57,481 nt of DNA from an uncultured Acetatifactor sp. (GCA_910586835.1 CAJUJU010000018.1:1-57481), one strand, 5' to 3'. Positions 24,957-33,733 are shown, numbered from the stretch's first letter. Translations and numbers: made by a program. The notes: generated by a model not told the origin, from the letters alone.

Positions 24957-26096
24957 TCAGCGAAAAGTAAACCGATTGCCCTTCAGAGCGATGCAGACCA
25001 TTGTTTTTCCGGTGTTGAGTTCAATTTCGTTGCCATTGTCGTCATAATATCTTGTGGCGCCGTAATCCTCAGCTTTTTTCCAGGTAATGTGAATTCCCTT
25101 TCCGTTTGTGAAATACCAGCCGTCCTCCGTGTCGTCGTTGCACTGGAAGGCCAGATACCCTTCGCCCAGATCCACATACTTTACAAACTGCACCAGAATG
25201 TTTTTAAAGGCAAGCTGTGTGCCGGAGGCATCCAGGTGGGGGCCGTCAGAGCTTCCGGAGAGATGCTGGGAACGATAATAAAGTCCCTCCTGCTCATTGT
25301 AATCAAAATAGCAGCGTGTCAGAGGATAGCAGCCTGACATGTCGATATAGACGGCGCTCTTTGCATCATCACCGTACTGGGACAGCGTATTGGGGGAGGA
25401 ATCTTCAGCAAAATTGAAGTGGTTTGCCTCCGCAATCCCACGGTATTTCAGGGAATAGCCTTTGTCGTTAATCACATCCAGAATCCCGGACCCCACGGCG
25501 TAGGCGTTGTGAGGACGGGGACGTGACTCATCCCGGAAAAAGGCGGCGGAATCAGAGTAATCGCCCTCATTGACCGTCTGCGTCGTGGGCTCTGCCAGCA
25601 GTTCATCCACAAAAAACGGATAACCGGAGTGGATGATAAAAGCATCCCATTCAAAAGCCCAGTAGGCGTAATAAGAACGCAGGCTTCGCACGTTGCCGAT
25701 TTTTTCCAGTCGATCCCAGTCCTCATAAATGGCGAGAAGCCGGGACATATAGCCTTCCACATTTGCCTCGTAGAGAATGGACGCATCGGACAGACTGTAT
25801 TGGGGAAGCGCCTGGCTTTCGTTGGGGGTAATGACTGCGATGGGGCGTGTGTCAGCCACGTCCTTATCCACCCATTCGTTGGTCAGGCGGCTTCGAGCCA
25901 TACCCTCACGGGGAGGAATAGAGTCGGGATCCTCAGCGGAATCAGGGGAGATAGAATCCTGGGATCCGCTCTGGGTCTGAGCATCCTTTGACTGTTTATT
26001 TTCAGGGGCATCCGGATCTGTCGGGCCGCCGAAACTGCAGGCGGACAGCAGCACTGTCACTGCGGCAAGCAAAAGCCCGATTTTTATCTTATACAT
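24957..26096 (-). CDS. DUF3048 (YerB-like) lipoprotein
   Basis: A 379-residue exported lipoprotein. The signal peptide ends in a lipobox (LLSAC, lipidated Cys at about residue 20), followed by a long Asp/Ser/Gln-rich linker. The DUF3048 domain then begins at about residue 78 (DTRPIAVITPNESQALPQYS) and includes EGYMSRLLAIYEDW and GNVRSLRSYYAYWA. The C-terminal part ends with GNEIELNTGKTMVCIAL. The family is found on the outer face of Gram-positive membranes; its function is unknown. It is the only minus-strand gene in the window. The start follows AAAGGAGTG on that strand. Confidence 0.9.
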   Translation of the reverse strand: MYKIKIGLLLAAVTVLLSACSFGGPTDPDAPENKQSKDAQTQSGSQDSISPDSAEDPDSIPPREGMARSRLTNEWVDKDVADTRPIAVITPNESQALPQYSLSDASILYEANVEGYMSRLLAIYEDWDRLEKIGNVRSLRSYYAYWAFEWDAFIIHSGYPFFVDELLAEPTTQTVNEGDYSDSAAFFRDESRPRPHNAYAVGSGILDVINDKGYSLKYRGIAEANHFNFAEDSSPNTLSQYGDDAKSAVYIDMSGCYPLTRCYFDYNEQEGLYYRSQHLSGSSDGPHLDASGTQLAFKNILVQFVKYVDLGEGYLAFQCNDDTEDGWYFTNGKGIHITWKKAEDYGATRYYDDNGNEIELNTGKTMVCIALKGNRFTFR

Positions 26097-26119
26097 AGAA
26101 ACACTCCTTTAACAGATCT

Positions 26120-26148
26120 ATTTTAGCACAAAATACCCGGTCAGTCAC
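26120..26148 (-). promoter_or_regulatory. Promoter of DUF3048 gene
   Basis: On the minus strand a TAAAAT -10 (26120-26125) is preceded by TGC, giving an extended -10. GTGACT (26143-26148) stands 17 bases upstream as a moderate -35. Confidence 0.5.
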
Positions 26149-26203
26149 TCAAAGGAGGTAAAATTAAGAATATTTTATAAAGTACTGCACGGTCAGGTTT
26201 CGC

Positions 26204-26232
26204 TTGCGGTTTATCGGTTAAAATAGTATACT
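26204..26232 (+). promoter_or_regulatory. Promoter of membrane GT2 gene
   Basis: TTGCGG (26204-26209) and TATACT (26227-26232) are separated by 17 bases. The start codon at 26263 follows 30 bases later, so the leader is short. A TAAAAT at 26219 is an alternative -10 with no good -35. Confidence 0.55.
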
Positions 26233-26262
26233 CAGGATAAGATATGGATGAGGAGGCGCGGG

Positions 26263-27192
26263 ATGAGTCTGCTGAGTGTGATCGTTCCATGTTATAACGA
26301 GGAAGAAAGCGTTTCGCTTTTTTATGAGGAGCTGATTAAAAACGAACCTTTTTTTCAGGAAAAGGAGATGGAGGTGGAAATCCTCTATGTGGACGACGGC
26401 TCCAGGGATAGAACGGTGGAAGAGATAAAGAAGCTTCGGGAGAGGGACAAGCGGGTACGCATGGTATCTTTTTCCCGTAACTTCGGCAAGGAAGCTGCAA
26501 TGTACGCCGGTCTGGAGCATTCCAAAGGCGACCTTGCGGTGCTGATGGACGTGGATTTACAGGATCCGCCCGCTCTTCTGCCGGAGATGATTTCCTGGCT
26601 GGATCAGGGCTATGATTCGGTGGCCACCAGAAGGGTGAGCCGCAAGGGGGAACCGCCGGTGAGAAGCTTCTTTGCCAGAATGTTTTACAGACTGATGAAA
26701 AAGATCTCAAAGACCGAGATTATGGACGGGGCCAGAGATTATCGGCTGATGACCAGGCAGATGGTGGATGCCATTTTATCCATGCAGGAGTATAACCGTT
26801 TTACCAAGGGGATTTTCGGCTGGGTCGGCTTCCGCACAAAATGGCTGGAATACGAAAATGTAGAGAGAGCCAGAGGAGAGACTAAGTGGAATTTCTGGAA
26901 GCTGTTTCTCTACTCGCTGGACGGCATCACAGCTTTTTCCACGGTACCGCTGATGCTGGCGTCCGTGGTGGGGGTGCTTTTCTGTTTTCTTGCCTTTTTG
27001 ATGATTCTCTTTATCATAGTGCGGAAAATGATTTTCGGAGACCCTGTGTCCGGATGGCCATCTCTGGTCTGTATCATGTTGTTTCTCAGCGGAGTACAGT
27101 TTTTCTGCACCGGCATATTGGGACAATATTTGTCTAAAACCTATATGGAGGTGAAAAAACGCCCTATTTATTTAGTAAAAGAAGAGTTATAA
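26263..27192 (+). CDS. GT2 glycosyltransferase with two TM helices (GtrB/DPM-like)
   Basis: A 309-residue family 2 glycosyltransferase of the polyprenyl-phosphate sugar synthase kind. The N-terminal SVIVPCYNEEESV, the VDDGSRDRT motif, SRNFGKEAAMYAGLEHSKGD and the metal-binding DVDLQDPP are intact. Two C-terminal membrane segments lie at about residues 227-258 and 265-290. Such enzymes load a sugar from a nucleotide donor onto undecaprenyl phosphate for use outside the membrane. ATG 26263 has AGGAGG six bases upstream (26251-26256), better than the in-frame ATG at 26248. It has its own promoter. Confidence 0.9.
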   Translation: MSLLSVIVPCYNEEESVSLFYEELIKNEPFFQEKEMEVEILYVDDGSRDRTVEEIKKLRERDKRVRMVSFSRNFGKEAAMYAGLEHSKGDLAVLMDVDLQDPPALLPEMISWLDQGYDSVATRRVSRKGEPPVRSFFARMFYRLMKKISKTEIMDGARDYRLMTRQMVDAILSMQEYNRFTKGIFGWVGFRTKWLEYENVERARGETKWNFWKLFLYSLDGITAFSTVPLMLASVVGVLFCFLAFLMILFIIVRKMIFGDPVSGWPSLVCIMLFLSGVQFFCTGILGQYLSKTYMEVKKRPIYLVKEEL

Positions 27193-27285
27193 ATAACACA
27201 AGATATTCACAAGAGCTTGCAGATATGATATCATATAATTGTTCATTCAGTGAAAGAGCAGAAATCGGCAAAAGGGGAATTCAAT

Positions 27286-27663
27286 ATGGAGATCAGTGCT
27301 GTAAAAGATTGTGAATTGGAAAGGTATATTACAGATATCATGCTTGATATCGGCGTGCCGGCACACTTGAGAGGATATCATTACATCAGGGACGCGATCT
27401 TATTGTCCGGAAGAGATGTGGAGATGGTCAGCAGTGTGACGAAGCTGTTGTATCCTGTCATAGCAAAACGTTTTAAAACTACGGATCAGAAGGTGGAACG
27501 CGCTATCCGCAATGCAATCGAGGTGTCCTGGAACAGGGGAAACAAAAAGACCTTCGAGAAAATGTTCGGCTACTCTGTCTTAAACGGCAGAGGACGGCCG
27601 ACAAACAGCGAATATATAGCGCGTATCGCTGACAAAGTCCGCCTCGACATAAAAGCAATGTAA
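27286..27663 (+). CDS. Free-standing Spo0A C-terminal DNA-binding domain protein
   Basis: A 125-residue protein that matches the sporulation master regulator Spo0A over its output domain: DIGVPAHLRGYHYIRDAI, then SVTKLLYPVIAKRF, KVERAIRNAIEVSW and the C-terminal RPTNSEYIARIADKVRL. These are the signature helices that bind 0A boxes. The receiver domain, with its phosphorylated Asp, is missing. ATG 27286 follows AAAGGGGAA; an in-frame GTG at 27250 would add only 12 residues, so truncation is real. No receiver-like sequence is seen upstream, where the GT2 gene ends at 27192. A strong terminator follows. It is probably a DNA-binding regulator working without phosphorylation; what it controls is unknown. 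Confidence 0.88.
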   Translation: MEISAVKDCELERYITDIMLDIGVPAHLRGYHYIRDAILLSGRDVEMVSSVTKLLYPVIAKRFKTTDQKVERAIRNAIEVSWNRGNKKTFEKMFGYSVLNGRGRPTNSEYIARIADKVRLDIKAM

Positions 27664-27724
27664 CAGCATACATAACAATCTGTAACCGAAAACATGGAGC
27701 GCTCTTTTCTGATAGAACATTCGG

Positions 27725-27758
27725 GCAGCCGATGCCACCATACATCGGCTGCTTTTGC
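27725..27758 (+). terminator. Strong terminator after Spo0A-like gene
   Basis: GCAGCCGATG (27725-27734) pairs perfectly with CATCGGCTGC (27743-27752) around an eight-base loop. TTTTGCTT follows. Confidence 0.88.
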
Positions 27759-27778
27759 TTGTATGGAATATATAAATA

Positions 27779-27787
27779 TGGTAAAAT
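27779..27787 (+). promoter_or_regulatory. Extended -10 promoter
   Basis: TGGTAAAAT combines a TG extension (27779-27780) with TAAAAT (27782-27787). It lies just after the terminator and about 50 bases before the start at 27838. No clear -35 at 17 bases; TTGCTT at 27755 is 21 bases away. Confidence 0.4.
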
Positions 27788-27837
27788 AAACCTTAATGAA
27801 AACCGGCGGGCACTTTCCGGCCGGTAAAAGGAGAGGA

Positions 27838-28722
27838 ATGACGGAGAATTATTCATTATCGGACAGTATTGCTACGGCAGTAATCCTGCTTGTCGGAACG
27901 GCGGAGGCGGTTCATCTGTACGGGAGCTTTCTGCACAGGCCGCTGGGGGAATGCGCCGTAGTGTTCGGAATCCTTGCGCTGCTGGCGTTGGGGGCGCTCA
28001 CGGCGGTCAGTATTCTGCTGGAGAAAAAACGATGTTCAAGGGAAGGGAATTCCTGGAGCAGAACAGAGAAAATACTGCTTGTCGTTTTTATGCTGCTGGT
28101 GCTGACGCAGCTTCTCTATATAGCGGGCGGAAAGATATACCGCCAGGGGGATATGACGGTGGAGACAGTCAACAGCTTCCTGGAAAATAACGGTAGTTAT
28201 CAGGTGAATCCGTTGACGGGAAGGCCATACGCAGAAGGGCTTCCTGCCCGGGTCAGGATCCTGTGTCTGCCTTCCCTGTATGCTTTCATCAGCAGCCTTT
28301 TTCACATCAGCCCCAGACTTCTGGTCTGGAGAGTGATTCCGGCGGTGGTGCTCCTTTGCTGTCTGTGTGCATACAGCTGTCTGGGGAAGGCTCTGTTTCC
28401 GGAGCGAAGAGACAGACGCCTTGGATTTTTGGTTATTGTGCTGCTTCTTCTCTGGGTGGGAAGCTACCGCTATGGTATGGATGGCTTCGGCGTTCTGTTT
28501 GCGGGCTGGAGAGGTGTGACATTGCGGAATGCCATATTGATTCCCTATGCATTTTCGCTCTGTCTTCGGAAAAAATATCTTCATGCGCTGCTCTGTGCTG
28601 CTGCGGAGGCCTGTGTTGTCTGGACGTTTTACGGATTGGGGGCCGTTTTGGCGGTGATCTGTGGAATGGCGTTGACCCGGTTTGCCTGCAGAAAGCCAGC
28701 GGGAGAGGAGGCACAGTCATGA
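27838..28722 (+). CDS. Multi-spanning membrane protein (DUF6077-like)
   Basis: A 294-residue integral membrane protein with about seven hydrophobic segments. A non-membrane loop between them has NNGSYQVNPLTGRPYAEGLP, and a GMDGFGVLFAGWRGVTLRN stretch is followed by further helices. This resembles the DUF6077 membrane proteins of Lachnospiraceae; I am moderately sure. ATG 27838 follows AAAAGGAGAGG, better than the in-frame ATG at 27796. Its stop overlaps the next gene as ATGA, so the two proteins are probably made together and may form a complex, or be two halves of one ancestral protein. Confidence 0.75.
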   Translation: MTENYSLSDSIATAVILLVGTAEAVHLYGSFLHRPLGECAVVFGILALLALGALTAVSILLEKKRCSREGNSWSRTEKILLVVFMLLVLTQLLYIAGGKIYRQGDMTVETVNSFLENNGSYQVNPLTGRPYAEGLPARVRILCLPSLYAFISSLFHISPRLLVWRVIPAVVLLCCLCAYSCLGKALFPERRDRRLGFLVIVLLLLWVGSYRYGMDGFGVLFAGWRGVTLRNAILIPYAFSLCLRKKYLHALLCAAAEACVVWTFYGLGAVLAVICGMALTRFACRKPAGEEAQS

Positions 28723-29528
28723 CGGAGCTTCTCAGAAACGCGTGGAATGGTTGGCGGGCTTATACGGATCCGGGGAAATTGGCGGCTCTTCTTCTGATTT
28801 CTTTGGTGTTTTTGTGGATATATTATAAGAGGGTGCCCCGAAAGGAATTTCTGATCTATACCACGGTGACTGCGGTCTGTTGTATATTTCCTGTGACGGC
28901 GGCAGCGCTGATGCTCTATCAAACCAGATTTTATGACTATGAGTGGATTTGGAGCATTGTGCCGCTCACGGCTATGGTCAGCTATGGGGTCGTGCTGTTT
29001 GTGACGGATATTTTAAAGGAGCAGACACGGGGCGACAGAAAAAAGGAAATGGCTGTGGTGCTGCTGCTTTTGGCGGCGCTGGCACTCAGCGGGAGCATGG
29101 GCGCTGAGCCATGGGACTATGCGGGAGAGCAGGAGGCACGGAGGCAGTCGGAGGAAGTGCTGGCTGCATTGAAGGAACGCATGGCGGGCCGTGAGATCTG
29201 CTTGTGGGCCCCGCGGGAGATTCTGGAGTATGCCAGGGAATGCGATGGCGGGATAACACTGCTCTATGGCAGAGATATGTGGGAGCCCGCGCTGAATGCT
29301 TACGCTTACGACGTATATCCTCCGGAGCTTACAGAAGTATATGAGTGGATGGAGGGAATCGGAGAGGAGCCTGTATCGGTGAGGGAGTGCGCGGAAACGG
29401 TGAAGGAAACGCCGGTAAACTGCATTCTTCTGCCCGGGGCTGCGGACGAGGAGACGTTGGCCTGCTTTGGAGAGGTCATGGGTTTACAGGCGGAGGAACT
29501 GGGAAGCTATTATTTATGGATCAGGTGA
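28719..29528 (+). CDS. Membrane protein with extracytoplasmic domain, partner of 27838
   Basis: A 269-residue protein starting at ATG 28719, coupled to the gene before it by ATGA. Four membrane segments occupy about residues 18-140; the remainder (from EPWDYAGEQEARRQSEEV) is a soluble domain with ALKERMAGREICLWAPREILEY and a final ELGSYYLWIR. The soluble half resembles the outer-face domains of glycosyltransferase C-type membrane proteins, but no catalytic motif is seen. The larger open frame starting at 28263 is not real; it lies out of frame within the previous gene. Function unknown. Confidence 0.7.
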   Translation: MTELLRNAWNGWRAYTDPGKLAALLLISLVFLWIYYKRVPRKEFLIYTTVTAVCCIFPVTAAALMLYQTRFYDYEWIWSIVPLTAMVSYGVVLFVTDILKEQTRGDRKKEMAVVLLLLAALALSGSMGAEPWDYAGEQEARRQSEEVLAALKERMAGREICLWAPREILEYARECDGGITLLYGRDMWEPALNAYAYDVYPPELTEVYEWMEGIGEEPVSVRECAETVKETPVNCILLPGAADEETLACFGEVMGLQAEELGSYYLWIR

Positions 29529-29535
29529 GGGACTT

Positions 29536-30297
29536 ATGGTGGATGAACTGATTAGCATAATCGTTCCCGTCTATAATGCGGAAAAGTACATTGTGGAGAC
29601 GATGGAGTCCGTTCTGGCGCAGACCTGGTCCGGCTGGGAGCTGCTGCTGGTGGAGGATGCCAGTACGGACAGGTCGGCGGAATGCATTGAAAACTATATC
29701 AGTCAGCGGGGCGACGGAAGGATCCGGCTGTTGAGGCAGCCGGAGAACCGGGGGGCCGCCCGGGCCCGGAACCGGGGGCTGAAGGAGGCCGCAGGGCGGT
29801 ATATCGCCTATCTGGATGCGGATGATCTCTGGGATCCGGAGAAGCTGGAGCGGGAGCTTTGCTTTCTGAAGGAAAAAAAGGCAGCCTTTGTGTTTACCGG
29901 CTATGAGTTTGCAGACGAGAGCGGCAGAGGAACGGGAAAGGTGGTTCATGTGCCGGAGACGCTGAATTACCGGCAGGCGCTGAGCAATACCACGATCTGG
30001 ACCACCACAGTCATGTTTGACAGGGACAGGCTCTCTGATGAACTGCTTGAGATGCCGATTATTAAGAGCGAGGACACCGCGCTCTGGTGGAAGATATTGA
30101 GAAGCGGTTATATCGCATATGGGCTTGACGAGAATCTTGCCAGATACCGCAGGTCGGGAAAAACCCTGTCGTCCAACAAACTGGAGGCACTGCGGCGTAT
30201 CTGGAATCTGTACAGAAGGGCAGAGGGAATGGGGATTTTAAGCAGCGGCTGGCATTTCTGCTTCTGGGCCGTCCGGGCGGTAAAGCGGAGATTGTAG
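29536..30297 (+). CDS. GT2 family glycosyltransferase
   Basis: A 253-residue cytoplasmic family 2 glycosyltransferase: ISIIVPVYNAEKYIVETMES, VEDASTDRS, NRGAARARNRGLKEAAGRYI and the metal-binding DADDLWDPEKLE. A His/Trp-rich acceptor region (TTIWTTTVMFDR) and EDTALWWKIL follow. ATG 29536 is chosen because the family's N-terminal strand starts there and AGGTGAGGGA lies upstream; longer in-frame starts fall inside the previous gene. It opens the first polysaccharide module, with the sugar-phosphate transferase 30 bases downstream. Confidence 0.88.
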   Translation: MVDELISIIVPVYNAEKYIVETMESVLAQTWSGWELLLVEDASTDRSAECIENYISQRGDGRIRLLRQPENRGAARARNRGLKEAAGRYIAYLDADDLWDPEKLERELCFLKEKKAAFVFTGYEFADESGRGTGKVVHVPETLNYRQALSNTTIWTTTVMFDRDRLSDELLEMPIIKSEDTALWWKILRSGYIAYGLDENLARYRRSGKTLSSNKLEALRRIWNLYRRAEGMGILSSGWHFCFWAVRAVKRRL

Positions 30298-30327
30298 GGA
30301 GTATCCCTGTTTGGAGGAAAAGGAACC

Positions 30328-31800
30328 TTGAGAGCAGTTACGAACGAAGAAAAACAGAGAAAGCTTGAGACTTTCAAGCGGCTGATTAATCTGGGGCTGG
30401 TGGGCATTTGTCTTGGACTGGAGGTAAGTGTCTTCGGGTATCACTGGTGGAATTATTTCCGGCTGTGTCTGGTGGAGGATCTGCGCAACCTGTGGTCCAG
30501 GGCAACCTATGTGGAGATTGCGTTGTATACCATAGTGCTTCTGTTCCTGTCTACCACATACGGAGCCATGCGCCTTGGCTATCAGAAAAACGCGGAAATT
30601 GTCTTCTCTCAGGTCTTGTCTACCCTTCTGGCCAATGTAATCATATACCTGCAGCTTTCCCTGATGGCCCGTCAGCTGTTTGTGATGGATATTTTTGCTC
30701 TGATGATGGCGGAGCAGATTGTGCTGGTGATTGTGTATGTCAATGTGGCAAACCGGATTTACCGCCATATCTTTCCGCCCAGGAAGCTGCTTCTGATCCA
30801 TGGAGACAGGCCTATCGAGGATCTTTGTGCCAAGTTTCAGAGCAGAAGGGATAAGTATGTGATCGCCAGAGCCATTTCCGTGCGGGAGGGCTATGAGACC
30901 ATCTGCAGGGAGATTGCACTGGCTTACGAGAAAGATGAATGCAGCGGGGTGGTGCTGGGAGATATCTCCGTAGAGGAGAGAAGTCCTCTTTTGAAGTTCT
31001 GCTATGGACGGTCCATCCGGGTGTACCTGATGCCCAAAATTACGGATGTGATATTGATGGGAGCGGAGGAATTGCATGTATTTGACAGTCCCATGCTACT
31101 GACCAGAGAATACAGTCTGACCATGGAGCAGCGTTTTACGAAACGTTTAATGGATATTGTGTGTTCTTTGATTCTTCTGGTGCTGGCCTCTCCCATTATG
31201 CTGATCACGGCGGCCGTTATAAAATTATATGACGGGGGGCCTGTTTTGTACAAACAGGTGCGATGTACCTTGAACCAAAGGGAGTTTTACATTATGAAAT
31301 TCCGCAGTATGCGGACGGATGCGGAGAAGGACGGGGTGGCCAGGCTGGCTAAGAAAAACGACAGCAGGATCACACCCATCGGCAAATTCATACGAAAGTG
31401 CCGGATCGACGAGCTGCCCCAGCTGATCAATATTTTGAGAGGGGATATGTCCTTCATCGGTCCGAGACCGGAACGGCCGGAGATCATAGCGCAGTATCTG
31501 GAAATCATGCCGGAGTTTGCTTATCGGATGAAGGTGAAAGCAGGACTGGCCGGTTTTGCCCAGGTATACGGAAAATATAATACCACGCCTTACGACAAGC
31601 TGAAGTTGGATCTGACCTACATTGAAAACTATACGGTGTGGCTGGATCTGAAGCTGATGATGCTGACATTGAAAATTCTCTTCTGGCCGGACAGCACGGA
31701 GGGAGTGGAAGCCGAACAGATTACCGCCCTGAAGGAAGAGAAACGCAGGCGGGAACAGGAAGGCATACAGAAGCAAAAGGAGTCTGTGAAGGATAAGTAA
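30328..31800 (+). CDS. Large phosphoglycosyl transferase (WcaJ/CpsE type)
   Basis: A 490-residue polyprenyl glycosylphosphotransferase that would start a repeat unit by placing sugar-1-phosphate on undecaprenyl phosphate. Four N-terminal membrane helices lie in residues 20-150, then a nucleotide-fold-like region (LLIHGDRPIEDLCAKF), then the catalytic bacterial sugar transferase domain from about residue 270: KRLMDIVCSL, a reentrant helix, KFRSMRTDAEKDG, RKCRIDELPQLINILRGDMS, IGPRPERPE and KAGLAGFAQVYGKYNT. TTG 30328 is taken as start with GGAGGAAAAGG upstream. It is the first of three such enzymes in the window. Confidence 0.92.
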   Translation: MRAVTNEEKQRKLETFKRLINLGLVGICLGLEVSVFGYHWWNYFRLCLVEDLRNLWSRATYVEIALYTIVLLFLSTTYGAMRLGYQKNAEIVFSQVLSTLLANVIIYLQLSLMARQLFVMDIFALMMAEQIVLVIVYVNVANRIYRHIFPPRKLLLIHGDRPIEDLCAKFQSRRDKYVIARAISVREGYETICREIALAYEKDECSGVVLGDISVEERSPLLKFCYGRSIRVYLMPKITDVILMGAEELHVFDSPMLLTREYSLTMEQRFTKRLMDIVCSLILLVLASPIMLITAAVIKLYDGGPVLYKQVRCTLNQREFYIMKFRSMRTDAEKDGVARLAKKNDSRITPIGKFIRKCRIDELPQLINILRGDMSFIGPRPERPEIIAQYLEIMPEFAYRMKVKAGLAGFAQVYGKYNTTPYDKLKLDLTYIENYTVWLDLKLMMLTLKILFWPDSTEGVEAEQITALKEEKRRREQEGIQKQKESVKDK

Positions 31801-31856
31801 GCCAGGAGGCATCCGCGGAGAAGATGCGGCGGGAGGCGGGACGGACAGGAGAGAGT

Positions 31857-32954
31857 ATGTGGGAAGCAAATTACGGGAAAGAACCCTTTGACCTGAGATT
31901 GACAGTCCTCTATATGCTGGGACGATGGAAGCTGATTGCGGCCTGTACCCTGGCCGGTACCTTGCTGTTTGGCGGGATTTACTGCATCAGAAGCTTTCTG
32001 ATGAATGGGGAACCGCAGTACAGTGCGAAATCTGTCTATCGGGCGGACTACGCCGTGGAGGACAGGGATCTGGACAAAGCCTTCATCAACGCCTATACCT
32101 GGAATACCTATGTACATACGGAGGAATTTCTGGCGGGAGTGAGACAACGGCTGAAGGAGGCCGGGCTGGAAGCGCTGACGGGAGAAGAGCTGGGAGATTG
32201 CATCATCGGGAATCTGGAGTCGGACTGGAGGGTTCCGTCCACGGTTGTAACCGCCGGAGTTCCGGAAAACAGTGTGGCTATTGCCCGGGCGGTGGAGGCG
32301 GTGATGACGGAGGAGTTTCCGGCGGGCATTAAGGAGATAGATGCCATTCGTGTGATCGATCCGGCGGATGAGGCCCTGGAGGTAATCCCGGACGTGCGTC
32401 CGGTGAGGGCCTTTCTTTTGGCGGCAGCGTTGTCTCTGTTTTTTACCACGGTGGCACTCCTGCTGCGGGAGATGGGTGCCTGCAGTATCCGTCTGCCTTC
32501 CACGATCCGATACAGATATGGACTGAAGGCGCTGGGAACATTGGAAAGTGCGGAGCTGAAGGAAAATGTCCGCTATCTGTTTGCGGGAATGAAAAAAGCG
32601 GCAGTGTGCGCCGTGCAGGATGAGATAGACATCCGGGAGGCGGCAGAGCGACTGGAGGAAAGCTGCAAAGGTGCGGCAGGCGATATCCCGGAATTCTGCC
32701 CCATGCCGTCTGTGCTGTTGTGTCCGGAGAGTGCGTCTGCACTGCGGGAGGCGGAAGGTATTCTGCTGGTGGTAAAAGCGGGAGCGTATGCAGGAAAGCA
32801 GCTGGAGTATGTGCTGGAGTACCTGCGGCAGCAGGACTGCGAGGTTACGGCCGTTCTTTTGTGGCAGGCGGACGAGAGGCTGCTGCGGCGTTATTATTGG
32901 TTTGCGCGAAGAAAACAGAGGGCCGGAAAAACGGGAGAGGAAGGTGTCGTATGA
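31857..32954 (+). CDS. Wzz-like chain-length protein fused to kinase-like domain without Walker A
   Basis: A 365-residue protein. Two membrane segments (about residues 24-44 and 186-205) bracket an outer domain, the Wzz/polysaccharide co-polymerase layout (DLRLTVLYMLGRWKLIAA at the start, PVRAFLLAAALSLFFTTVALLLRE at the second). After it comes a cytoplasmic part resembling the BY-kinase CpsD: SVLLCPESASALREAEGILL and VVKAGAYAGKQLEYVLEYL, like the late strands of those ATPases. There is no Walker A (GKST/S) and no Tyr cluster at the tail, so it is probably not a kinase. ATG 31857 follows AGGAGAG. It overlaps the next gene by four bases. Confidence 0.75.
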   Translation: MWEANYGKEPFDLRLTVLYMLGRWKLIAACTLAGTLLFGGIYCIRSFLMNGEPQYSAKSVYRADYAVEDRDLDKAFINAYTWNTYVHTEEFLAGVRQRLKEAGLEALTGEELGDCIIGNLESDWRVPSTVVTAGVPENSVAIARAVEAVMTEEFPAGIKEIDAIRVIDPADEALEVIPDVRPVRAFLLAAALSLFFTTVALLLREMGACSIRLPSTIRYRYGLKALGTLESAELKENVRYLFAGMKKAAVCAVQDEIDIREAAERLEESCKGAAGDIPEFCPMPSVLLCPESASALREAEGILLVVKAGAYAGKQLEYVLEYLRQQDCEVTAVLLWQADERLLRRYYWFARRKQRAGKTGEEGVV

Positions 32955-33733
32955 GAGTTCAGGTGCTTGCTTCCGTGATGAATCAGTCCTTTGACGATAT
33001 TGTGAACAGGATGAGTCTTGACTCTGACGCAGTGATTGTCAATCAGTGCGATGAGCTTGGGTATCAGGAACAGGAACGGGGCGGAAATCGGCTGCGGTTT
33101 TTTTCTTTTCCGGAGCGGGGAATCGGAAGAAGCCGCAATGAAGCGATTCTGCGGGCGGACGGAGATATTCTTCTCTTTTCGGATGAGGACATTGTATATG
33201 AACCCGGTTATGCCGCTGCCGTGGAAGAGGAATTTCGGCACATGCCTGATACAGATATGATTCTTTTTAATGTTACAGTGGAAGAGGAGAGGAGAACCTA
33301 CCACATAACAAAGAGAAGACGGGTACACTGGTATAACTGCGGCAGGTACGGGGCTGTGAGCTTTGCGGTGAGACGGGAAAGCCTTCTGGCATCAGGGGTG
33401 ACCTTTTCCCTCTTGTTCGGCGGCGGGGCCAGGTACAGCAACGGGGAGGACAGTCTGTTTCTGAAAGAATTTCTGGAGAAGGGCTTCCGGGTCTGTACGG
33501 CGCCGGTGACCATTGCCCGGGAGGAACCCGGGGAGTCCACCTGGTTTGCGGGCTATAATGAAAAGTTTTTCCATGACAGGGGGGTTCTGTATCACTATTT
33601 GTATGGAAGAATGAAGTATATGATGGCGCTCCGTTTCCTGTTGGTTCATAAAAGGACACTGTGCGGGAATTCGGGGGTCGGTCTGTCCCAGGCGTATCGG
33701 TGGATGTGGGATGGCATGAAACGGAAGCGCTGA
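32951..33733 (+). CDS. GT2-like glycosyltransferase
   Basis: A 260-residue protein of the family 2 fold: VLASVMNQSFDDIVNRM at the start, then FFSFPERGIGRSRNEAILRADGD and LFSDEDIVYEPGY as the DxD region, and a C-terminal GEDSLFLKEFLEKGFRVCT. ATG 32951 overlaps the preceding stop (ATGA) and gives the natural family start; a longer open frame from 32720 lies in the previous gene and is not used. No membrane segment. Donor and acceptor unknown. Confidence 0.85.
   Translation: MRVQVLASVMNQSFDDIVNRMSLDSDAVIVNQCDELGYQEQERGGNRLRFFSFPERGIGRSRNEAILRADGDILLFSDEDIVYEPGYAAAVEEEFRHMPDTDMILFNVTVEEERRTYHITKRRRVHWYNCGRYGAVSFAVRRESLLASGVTFSLLFGGGARYSNGEDSLFLKEFLEKGFRVCTAPVTIAREEPGESTWFAGYNEKFFHDRGVLYHYLYGRMKYMMALRFLLVHKRTLCGNSGVGLSQAYRWMWDGMKRKR

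Noticed and set aside
28263..28718. N-terminal extension of the 28719 gene
   Set aside because: It is an out-of-frame reading of the preceding membrane protein; ATG 28719 with the ATGA overlap is the natural start.
32720..32950. Longer start for the GT2 gene at 32951
   Set aside because: The extra residues are Gly/Ala/Arg-rich out-of-frame reading of the Wzz-like gene; the family start and ATGA overlap support 32951.
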